The notes beneath the pieces are model-generated. The model did not search any database. It was not told the DNA's origin and worked only from the letters and a program-made list of their open reading frames with translations. Positions 56,258-64,000 of a stretch of 64,000 bases of DNA are shown piece after piece; position 1 is the stretch's first letter, and the number at the start of each line of letters is the position of its first letter. A program made the translations under genes and the position numbers. Where the stretch lies: NCBI RefSeq assembly GCF_000092305.1, contig NC_014122.1, positions 310,001-374,000 on the forward strand. Direction: 5' to 3'. The DNA is from Methanocaldococcus infernus ME. Its GTDB lineage: Archaea > AGJL01 > Methanococci > Methanococcales > Methanocaldococcaceae.

Positions 56258-57858
56258 TTATATCTCCCTCTTTTTTCTATCTCCATCATCAACTTCAAGA
56301 TATCTTCAGCTCTCTCATATTCTTTATAACCTTCTAAAAAGTTTTCCCAAATCTCATTAAATTTATTGAAGTGGGTTGATAAAAGAGCTTTCTTAAACAC
56401 AACTAAGTCAGTAGCCTTATCTTCATCTAAGTTAGAGATCTTAGCTAAACCAAAGTCAATTATATATAAATCCTTGCCATCATAGATAAAGTTTGATGTT
56501 GTTAGGTCATTATGGATAATATTATTCTCATGTAACTTTGCTACTATCTTCCCAACTTCTTTAGCCAACTCTACTCTATCCTCAACAATGTCCTTTAAAA
56601 TTTTTCCATTGATGTAAAGCATAGCCAATCTTTTCTTTTCTAAGTCAATGTCAAAGATGTAAGGGCTTGCAATGCCAAAGTCTTTTATTGTAGCTAAGTA
56701 TCTTGCCTCTCTTTGGGTTCTTATCTTCCTAAGCCTATTGTCAAGTTCCTCACATCTGTATCTCTTCTTTATCCTCTCCTTGTAAATTATTGGATAGCCA
56801 AGATACTCATCTCTCCATATATCAGCCTCAGCTCCTTTTCCAATTAAATGCTCTGGAATCTTTCTCTTCTTTCCCTTCACTTCTTTTATCCAAGTTACCT
56901 CAACTTGGTCAGTTCTATAATATGGCTTTATCACAGTTTCCTCAAGTTTCATCCTAACTCCACTTTTATACATTAATAGGCCTAACCAAGCTATCATCAC
57001 TCCATTGTCTCCACAGAGATCCATTGGTGGAACATAGAAAGAAACTCCCTGTTCTTCAGCCATTGTTTTAACCATCTCTCTCAATCTCTTGTTAGCAGCA
57101 ACTCCTCCAACTAATAAGACTTCTCCCTTATTTGTGTGTGCTAAAGCTCTCTCAGTGATTTCAGTGAGCATTGAAAATGCATACTCTTGAAGAGAATAAC
57201 AGATATCTTCTAACTTAAAGCCCTCCTCATACTTCCTTATAGCTGCTGTCAGTAAGCCAGAGAATGCTATATCCATTCCCTTAACAGTATATGGCAAATC
57301 TAAAAGCTCTTTCCCTTTTTTAGCAAGCTCCTCTATATATGGCCCTCCAGGGTGTGGTAAGTTGCAGTATCTTGCAAATTGGTCTAAGCAGTTGCCTATA
57401 GCAATATCTAAGGTTTCTCCAAACACCCTATACTTCCCAGAGACATAGGCAGTTACTTGAGTATTTCCTCCACTGACATAGAGAGTTAAAGGATCCTCAA
57501 GATTTCCCTTTAACTTTCCTATCTCTATGTGTGCTATACAATGATTAACTCCAATAATTGGTTTATTTAATGTTAGTGCTAAAGTCCTTGCCACTGTGGC
57601 TGTAACCCTTAAACTTGGCCCCAACCCTGGCCCCTGGGAGAAGGATATTAAGTCTATCTCCTCAGGTGGAACTTTGTCAAAAGCTTCCTTTAAAAGCTTA
57701 GGAAAGGTTTCAGCATGGTGATCAGCTGCTTCTCTTGGGTTAATGCCCTGTCTTGGAGGCTTGTAGAGGATAGTTTTATTAAATAAAATATTTCCTTCAT
57801 CATCAATAATTCCAACTCCTGTTTTCTCAGCTGTTCCCTCTAAACCTAAGCTAATCAT
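56254..57858 (-). CDS. Kae1-Bud32 fusion protein (KEOPS complex, t6A37 tRNA modification)
   Basis: 534 residues. The N-terminal Kae1 domain (to about 325) transfers the threonylcarbamoyl group to A37 of tRNAs: metal ligands in NHCIAHIE, and GGNTQ and [10 protein letters not shown] motifs. The C-terminal Bud32 atypical kinase (about 335-534) has [28 protein letters not shown] and IIDFGLAK. Fusion of the two is the known Methanocaldococcus arrangement. ATG 57858 is set by GGGGAGA. Confidence 0.95.
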   Translation of the reverse strand: MISLGLEGTAEKTGVGIIDDEGNILFNKTILYKPPRQGINPREAADHHAETFPKLLKEAFDKVPPEEIDLISFSQGPGLGPSLRVTATVARTLALTLNKPIIGVNHCIAHIEIGKLKGNLEDPLTLYVSGGNTQVTAYVSGKYRVFGETLDIAIGNCLDQFARYCNLPHPGGPYIEELAKKGKELLDLPYTVKGMDIAFSGLLTAAIRKYEEGFKLEDICYSLQEYAFSMLTEITERALAHTNKGEVLLVGGVAANKRLREMVKTMAEEQGVSFYVPPMDLCGDNGVMIAWLGLLMYKSGVRMKLEETVIKPYYRTDQVEVTWIKEVKGKKRKIPEHLIGKGAEADIWRDEYLGYPIIYKERIKKRYRCEELDNRLRKIRTQREARYLATIKDFGIASPYIFDIDLEKKRLAMLYINGKILKDIVEDRVELAKEVGKIVAKLHENNIIHNDLTTSNFIYDGKDLYIIDFGLAKISNLDEDKATDLVVFKKALLSTHFNKFNEIWENFLEGYKEYERAEDILKLMMEIEKRGRYK

Positions 57859-57949
57859 TTTCTCTCCCCTATTTAAGTTAGGCACATTATTTATATATAA
57901 ACTCTATATATACTACTTAAATGCCTAAAAAGTTGTTGGGGGATGTGAG

Positions 57950-59164
57950 ATGTTTAATGAGCCAATAAAGGAAATAATGACTAAAGATGTAGTTACAGTA
58001 ACACCAGACACTTCAGTGTCAAAAGCCTTAGGGATTATGGAGGAGAATAATTTTCACCACTTAGTTGTTGTTGATAAAAAGGATGGGGTTGAGGAATATT
58101 ACTTAATCTCTATGAGAGATTTACTTCTTGCCCACAATCCAGAGGAGGAAGTGGCAAGGTTGATGTATAAAGCTCACTGTATCCATGAAGACACCCCTAT
58201 TATAGATGCTGTCTGTGAAATGATTGATGCTGGACAGAGGGCTGCTCCAATTGTTAACACTTATGGTAAGATGGTTGGAATTGTCACTGATTATGACATA
58301 ATGGATAGAGCATCAAGAAGTATTATTCTAAAGGACACTCCAGTTAAGAAAGTGATGACAAGACACGTTATAACAATAAATGAGAATGAAACCATTGGTA
58401 AGGCAAGGGCTTTAATGAGAGATAACAACATAGGGAGGTTAGTGGTTGTAGATGATGATGGAAAACCTGTGGGTATAGTAACAGAGACTGATATATTAAC
58501 AAAGGTTTTAAAGCCAAAGAGAAGAATGAGAGCTGGAGATTTAAAGGGAGAGAAGGTTCCAAGGATGGGACAGCCTGTTAAGATGATTATGTCCTCTCCA
58601 CTAATTACACTTGACTATGATGCCTCTGTAGCTGATGCTGCAAGGTTAATGAAAGAGTATGACATTAGAGGAGTTCCTATAGTTAAAGGAAACATGCTGA
58701 AAGGGATTATAACAAGATCAGACATTGCTAAGTATATAGCTGATCTCAAGAAGGGAGCAATGATAGAAGTTGAAATCCATGGAGAGATGGATGAAGAGTT
58801 TAGAGACTTGGCTGAGAGGATAATAGCAACAGAAGTTAAGAAGATGGTTAAACATGCTGGAAAGGTTCACTGGATAAAGATAAATATTAAGAAAGAGAGG
58901 GACAAGGGAGGAACTCCATACTATAGGGTTGTAACATATGTTAAAACTCCAAATAAGTTATATGTTGGAGAGGGTAAGCCAAAGGCTTCACTACCAAAGA
59001 GGTTAGAGGCTGAAGGAGAAGATGTTGGCTATGTCTCTGGAAAGGAGAGATGGGAGTTTATAGACATCTTAAAAGAGTCTTTAGAATCAGTATTAAAGCA
59101 GATTGAAGCAGACTTTGATAGGGTTAATCCTAAGCATATGAAGAGATTGCCAGAGAAGGAATAG
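57950..59164 (+). CDS. CBS-domain protein with a C-terminal ribosome-hibernation-factor-like domain
   Basis: 404 residues. Four CBS motifs in two Bateman modules (about 1-270: IKEIMTKDVVTVTPDTSVSKAL, ARLMYKAHCIHEDTPIIDAV, VKKVMTRHVITINENETIGKA, VKMIMSSPLITLDYDASVADA). These bind adenine nucleotides or SAM. The C-terminal 120 residues (IEVEIHGEMDEEFRDLAERII, then VHWIKINIKKE) resemble the HPF/RaiA fold. If correct, nucleotide sensing would be coupled to ribosome binding or dormancy. Confidence 0.75.
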   Translation: MFNEPIKEIMTKDVVTVTPDTSVSKALGIMEENNFHHLVVVDKKDGVEEYYLISMRDLLLAHNPEEEVARLMYKAHCIHEDTPIIDAVCEMIDAGQRAAPIVNTYGKMVGIVTDYDIMDRASRSIILKDTPVKKVMTRHVITINENETIGKARALMRDNNIGRLVVVDDDGKPVGIVTETDILTKVLKPKRRMRAGDLKGEKVPRMGQPVKMIMSSPLITLDYDASVADAARLMKEYDIRGVPIVKGNMLKGIITRSDIAKYIADLKKGAMIEVEIHGEMDEEFRDLAERIIATEVKKMVKHAGKVHWIKINIKKERDKGGTPYYRVVTYVKTPNKLYVGEGKPKASLPKRLEAEGEDVGYVSGKERWEFIDILKESLESVLKQIEADFDRVNPKHMKRLPEKE

Positions 59165-59168
59165 ATTG

Positions 59169-59561
59169 ATGGCTATGGATGTTGAGAATATTGTTAGAGG
59201 GCTAATTAAAGAAACAAGCCTTAGGGTTAAGAGAAAAACCTTAGGAGAACTTTTAAATGAAGAAAAGCCACATGTTATAATAAACAATAAAAGACATAGA
59301 ATAAAGAGGAGGGAGCTGGAACTTTTAAAGGAAATCTCAGAGCTGAGTTTAAAACTTCCCATTGTTTTAGAGTATGACATGGTGGCTAATGCTATAGTGG
59401 TTAAGGGAAAAGAGGAAGTTAAGGTTATTAAAAAAATTTTGGGTAAGGAAGTGAATATATTTGATGATGATAACATTCTCTACATTTATAAGCCAGAGCT
59501 TTTAGAGGTTAGGAAAAAGTTACCAACAGCTACACAACTGATATTTAGGTTTTCACTATGA
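59169..59561 (+). CDS. UPF0216 family protein
   Basis: About 130 residues, archaeal UPF0216: a helical N-terminus (VENIVRGLIKETSLRVKRKTLGELL), a basic centre (NNKRHRIKRRELELLKEIS) and a beta-rich C-terminus ending RKKLPTATQLIFRFSL. Function unknown. ATG 59169 or 59175 may start it. Its stop overlaps the start of the 53-residue membrane protein gene (ATGA). Confidence 0.75.
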   Translation: MAMDVENIVRGLIKETSLRVKRKTLGELLNEEKPHVIINNKRHRIKRRELELLKEISELSLKLPIVLEYDMVANAIVVKGKEEVKVIKKILGKEVNIFDDDNILYIYKPELLEVRKKLPTATQLIFRFSL

Positions 59562-59719
59562 AATACTATGGAAAGGATCCAATAAAAAAATTTTTGAAAG
59601 ATCCTAAAAAAAGAGAGCTTCTTTATAAATTTTTCTTTATTTTAAGTGTCTGGGTTTGGCTTGCTATGTTTATAGGCTTTATAATATTTTTAATTTATTT
59701 TATTAAGGTGATTCTATGA
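59558..59719 (+). CDS. 53-residue single-helix membrane protein
   Basis: A short open frame starting with ATG that overlaps the UPF0216 stop and ending in TGA that overlaps the next ATG. Translation: about 24 basic residues (MKYYGKDPIKKFLKDPKKRE), then a hydrophobic helix of about 26 residues rich in Phe and Ile. Perfect coupling to both neighbours supports it being a real gene. No family recognised. Confidence 0.7.
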   Translation: MKYYGKDPIKKFLKDPKKRELLYKFFFILSVWVWLAMFIGFIIFLIYFIKVIL

Positions 59720-59968
59720 ATCCCTATATAATTATATTTGCAATTCTTTCACTAACCTTCTCAGCCCTTACTGGATTAAGGTTAGCCTTTAAAAAAGAAA
59801 CTTCCAACGTCCTTATTGGAGAGGGAATTATAACAGTAACTGTAGGAACTCTTATAGTATTGTTATCAAAAATTTATAACATTCCTTTTGCTGGTTCAAT
59901 TGCCTTAGCTATTATCATCTGTGGAGCTGTTGGAACCTTAGCCTTCTGTAAGGTTATTGGTGGAGACA

Positions 59969-59982
<14 letters not shown>
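59716..59982 (+). CDS. Small three-helix membrane protein
   Basis: 88 residues with three predicted transmembrane helices. The layout (short loop KKETSNVLIGEGIITVTVGTLIVLLSK, then a glycine/alanine-rich helix) resembles small antiporter-like subunits of energy-converting hydrogenases or Mrp complexes. Without other subunits nearby this is only a resemblance. Translationally coupled to the genes on both sides; it overlaps the GT2 gene by 14 nt. Confidence 0.6.
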
Positions 59983-61656
<1,674 letters not shown>

Positions 61657-61723
61657 TTTAATAGTAATCTTTAAATATCTTTGTTTAAAATAACCCATGG
61701 AGGAATCTTTAAAGGTGGGAAAC

Positions 61724-61972
61724 ATGGAAAGAATATACACCATCTCTCTTAGGGATGTTATAAACAAATCAACAAGAAAAAAGAGAGCTCCAAGAGCTAT
61801 AAAAAAGATAAGAGAGTTTTTAATGAGACATATGAAGGCTAAGGAGGTTAAGATAAGTAATGAGTTGAATGAGAAGGTTTGGGAGAGAGGGATAGAGAAG
61901 CCTCCAGCAAGGGTTAGGGTTAAAGCTGTAAAAACTGAAGATGGAACTGTCATAGCTGAACTCTTAGAGTGA
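61724..61972 (+). CDS. rpl31e: 50S ribosomal protein L31e
   Basis: 82 residues, complete: [20 protein letters not shown], then [32 protein letters not shown] 61724 lies behind GGTGGGAAAC; the longer frame from 61697 has no support. Followed at once by aIF6, the usual archaeal L31e-aIF6 pair. Confidence 0.96.
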   Translation: MERIYTISLRDVINKSTRKKRAPRAIKKIREFLMRHMKAKEVKISNELNEKVWERGIEKPPARVRVKAVKTEDGTVIAELLE

Positions 61973-61977
61973 TTTAT

Positions 61978-62658
61978 ATGATAATAAGAAAGTATTTCTC
62001 AGGAATTCCAAATATTGGAGTTCTTGCTCTAACCACTGAGGAGCTAACCCTTCTACCTCTCTTTTTATCTGAGAAAGATGTTTCAGAAGTGAAGGAAGCT
62101 TTAAAGACTGAGGTTTTTAAAACAAATATAGCCAACAGCTCTTTAATTGGCTCTTTAGCAGCTGCTAATAGTAGGGTTATCTTACTCCCTGGAATTGTTG
62201 AGGATGAAGAGGTTGAAGGGATAAAAAATTTCATTAGAGAGTTAGGCTTAGATGTCAGTGTAGAAATAATAAATGTTAAAAACACTGCCTTAGGAAATTT
62301 AATATTGGTTAATGACTATGGTTGCTTAATCTCAAAGGAGTTAGAGGATTTCAAAAAAGAGATTGAGGATATCTTCAACTTACCAACTGAAGTTGGAACC
62401 ATAGCTGATCTTCCAACTGTTGGAAGTAATGCTGTTGTAACAAATAAGGGATTATTTACTCATCCATTAGTTGAAGAGGATGAATTAAAGGCTTTAAAAG
62501 AGCTATTTAAAGTTGAATACTGTGGGAAGGGAACAGTTAATAAAGGAAGTACTTCAGTAGGTTCAGGGATTATAGCCAATACAAAAGGAATTATAGTTGG
62601 TGGAGACACAACAGGGCCAGAGATTTTACAAATAGAGGATGCTCTTGGTTTAATCTAA
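61978..62658 (+). CDS. eif6: Translation initiation factor aIF6
   Basis: 226 residues with the fivefold-repeat fold of the ribosome anti-association factor: FSGIPNIGVLALTTEELTLLP, ANSSLIGSLAAANSRVILLPG, NALGN-type segment NTALGNLILVNDYG, PTVGSNAVVTNKG and GSGIIANTKGIIVG. GTG 61969 would overlap the L31e stop, so ATG 61978 is preferred. Convergent with thiC, overlap 9 nt. Confidence 0.95.
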   Translation: MIIRKYFSGIPNIGVLALTTEELTLLPLFLSEKDVSEVKEALKTEVFKTNIANSSLIGSLAAANSRVILLPGIVEDEEVEGIKNFIRELGLDVSVEIINVKNTALGNLILVNDYGCLISKELEDFKKEIEDIFNLPTEVGTIADLPTVGSNAVVTNKGLFTHPLVEEDELKALKELFKVEYCGKGTVNKGSTSVGSGIIANTKGIIVGGDTTGPEILQIEDALGLI

Positions 62659-63924
62659 TTTTTTTGCTAAAAGTAAAGCACAGTATTCTCCACAGATTGA
62701 ACAAGCTTTTTCATCTTTTGATGGAATCTCTTCTCTCATTCTCTTAGCCTTCTCTCCATCAATGGCTATTTTAAACATCTCTTCCCAGTCTTGGTTTCTC
62801 CTTGCATATGCCATTCTCTTCTCAAGCTCCCAGGCTATTTTATTTCCCTTAGCCACATCTGCAGCTTGAGCAGCTATTTTGGTTACTATAACTCCCTCTT
62901 TCACATCCTCAACTGTTGGTAACCTTAAATGCTCTGCAGGAGTGACATAGCATAGAAAGTCAGCTCCATAATAGCCAGCTAAGGCTCCTCCAATGGCTGC
63001 TGTTATGTGATCATAACCAGGAGCTATATCTGTAACCACTGGCCCTAAAACATAGAAAGGAGCATTCTTACAAACACTCTTTTGTATCCTTATGTTTGCC
63101 TCTATGTTATTTATTGGCACATGCCCAGGCCCTTCAACCATACACTGAACTCCTTTCTCTCTTGCTCTCTCAACAAGTTCTCCTAAGATGATAAGCTCTT
63201 CTATCTGAGCTCTGTCTGTATTATCCAATAAACAACCTGGTCTCATCCCATCTCCTAAGCTTATGGTAACATCATACTCTTTCAAGATGTCTAAGAGATA
63301 GTCATAATTCTTATAGAGAGGATTTTCTTCATTGTTATGAACTATGTAGGCTGCTAAGAAAGAGCCACCTCTACTAACTATTCCTAAAACTCTTCCACTT
63401 TTTTTTAGCCTTTCAACACTCTCCTTAGTTATTCCACAGTGGAGAGTCATAAAGTCTACTCCTTCCTTTGCTTGATTTTCAATAACCTTAAAGATTAAGT
63501 CCTCATCCATATCTACAACTCTTCCATACTTCTCCTTAGCTATCTTTCCAACCTCATAGATTGGAACAGTTCCAACTGGTAGCTTGCTATTGTTTAGAAT
63601 AGCCTTTCTTATCTCTTTTAAGTCTCCTCCAGTACTTAGGTCCATTATTGTATCTGCTCCATACTTCTCAGCAACCTTAGCTTTTTCAATCTCTAAGTTT
63701 ATATCCACTAAGTCAGGAGAGGTTCCTATATTGGCATTAACCTTAGTTCTTAACCCCTTCCCTATTCCTACAGGCTTACACTCCCTATTAACATTTTTAG
63801 GAATAACTACATAGCCCTTAGCTACATATCTAACAAGTTTTTCCAGCTCTATTTTTTCCTCCTTAGCTATTATTTTCATCTCTTCAGTCACTTCTCCTCT
63901 CTTAGCAGAGATCATTTGAGTCAT
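62650..63924 (-). CDS. thiC: Phosphomethylpyrimidine synthase
   Basis: Radical-SAM enzyme that rearranges AIR to hydroxymethylpyrimidine phosphate for thiamine. 424 residues. TIMDLSTGGDLKEIR, DFMTLHCGIT, SRGGSFLAAY, DGMRPGCLLDN, VEGPGHVPIN and the C-terminal cluster motif CSICGEYC are all present. The start ATG 63924 is just behind the stop of argS, within 1 nt, so the two are likely cotranscribed. Confidence 0.96.
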   Translation of the reverse strand: MTQMISAKRGEVTEEMKIIAKEEKIELEKLVRYVAKGYVVIPKNVNRECKPVGIGKGLRTKVNANIGTSPDLVDINLEIEKAKVAEKYGADTIMDLSTGGDLKEIRKAILNNSKLPVGTVPIYEVGKIAKEKYGRVVDMDEDLIFKVIENQAKEGVDFMTLHCGITKESVERLKKSGRVLGIVSRGGSFLAAYIVHNNEENPLYKNYDYLLDILKEYDVTISLGDGMRPGCLLDNTDRAQIEELIILGELVERAREKGVQCMVEGPGHVPINNIEANIRIQKSVCKNAPFYVLGPVVTDIAPGYDHITAAIGGALAGYYGADFLCYVTPAEHLRLPTVEDVKEGVIVTKIAAQAADVAKGNKIAWELEKRMAYARRNQDWEEMFKIAIDGEKAKRMREEIPSKDEKACSICGEYCALLLAKKLD

Positions 63925-63925
63925 T

Positions 63926-64000
63926 TTACATCCTCTCAGGAGCTTTAATTCCAAGTAAATTTAAACCATTTTTGATAACTATCTTTGTAGCCTTCACTAA
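63926..64000 (-). CDS. argS: Arginyl-tRNA synthetase, C-terminal fragment (cut by window edge)
   Basis: 24 residues visible, ending KNGLNLLGIKAPERM followed by a stop. This is the conserved end of ArgRS (the anticodon-binding helix ending in LGIxxPERM). The rest lies beyond the right edge. Immediately upstream of thiC on the minus strand. Confidence 0.85.
   Translation of the reverse strand, partial: LVKATKIVIKNGLNLLGIKAPERM

Overview
The window is an AT-rich archaeal chromosome segment from a hydrogenotrophic, probably hyperthermophilic methanogen of the Methanocaldococcaceae type (Methanocaldococcus or Methanotorris-like; species not determined). The evidence is an F420-non-reducing hydrogenase (vhu), HdrA and tungsten formylmethanofuran dehydrogenase genes with in-frame UGA (selenocysteine) codons. 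It also includes F420H2 oxidase, methanopterin biosynthesis genes, class I LysRS, a Kae1-Bud32 fusion, an Hsp16.5-type small heat shock protein, archaeal ribosomal proteins and GGTGA-type ribosome binding sites. Genes are packed tightly and no stretch above 300 bases lacks a gene.

Layout. 0-5 kb: translation factor aIF5B (partial), Ogg2 DNA repair enzyme, anaerobic NrdD. 4.7-7.4 kb: class III signal peptide (type IV pilin-like) proteins with two unknown membrane-anchored proteins. 7.4-13 kb: RNase P subunit, small heat shock protein, FKBP, MinD-like ATPase, two small pilins, prephenate dehydratase, methyltransferase. 13-20.8 kb: an MJ1585-type aldolase for aromatic biosynthesis, PurF, F420H2 oxidase, a TusA/DsrE protein, AroA, tRNA-Val. 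20.8-34.8 kb: L39e, S19e, PDCD5, tRNA-Cys, ferredoxin, a Mur-ligase-like protein (possible F430 synthetase), a PIN-ATPase-KH protein, AtpD, beta-RFAP synthase, MptN, ArgJ, SucC. 34.9-42.4 kb: the energy-metabolism cluster hdrA-vhuD-vhuG-vhuA-vhuU-vhuB-fwdB, containing five in-frame UGA selenocysteine codons in four genes. 42.4-51.1 kb: HD protein, GTPase-SepF, TrpC, archaeosortase, KsgA, aminotransferase and a glycosylation/membrane cluster. 51.2-64 kb: PycB, L15e, LysS, PurM, Kae1-Bud32, a CBS protein, small membrane proteins, deoxyhypusine synthase, L31e, aIF6, ThiC and the end of ArgS.

Main discovery. vhuD and vhuU each carry a canonical archaeal SECIS (GAA/A internal loop) in the spacer behind them. 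I find none next to hdrA or fwdB; the fwdB stop lies 1 nt from the stop of a convergent gene. A GC-rich intergenic RNA candidate at about 46184-46294, 3.8 kb downstream and unlinked to any selenoprotein gene, carries a perfect SECIS (46244-46279) followed by a U-tract. On the same strand, directly 5' of that SECIS, it has a guide region that is perfectly antisense to hdrA over 22 nt, starting 7 nt after its UGA, plus a further 7 nt. It is also perfectly antisense to fwdB over 18 nt, starting 25 nt after its UGA, plus a further 13 nt. It therefore targets exactly the two selenoprotein genes that lack a cis SECIS. I propose a trans-acting SECIS guide RNA that delivers the selenocysteine signal by base pairing. 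As far as I know this mechanism has not been described; all base pairing was read directly from the sequence, and function is inferred.
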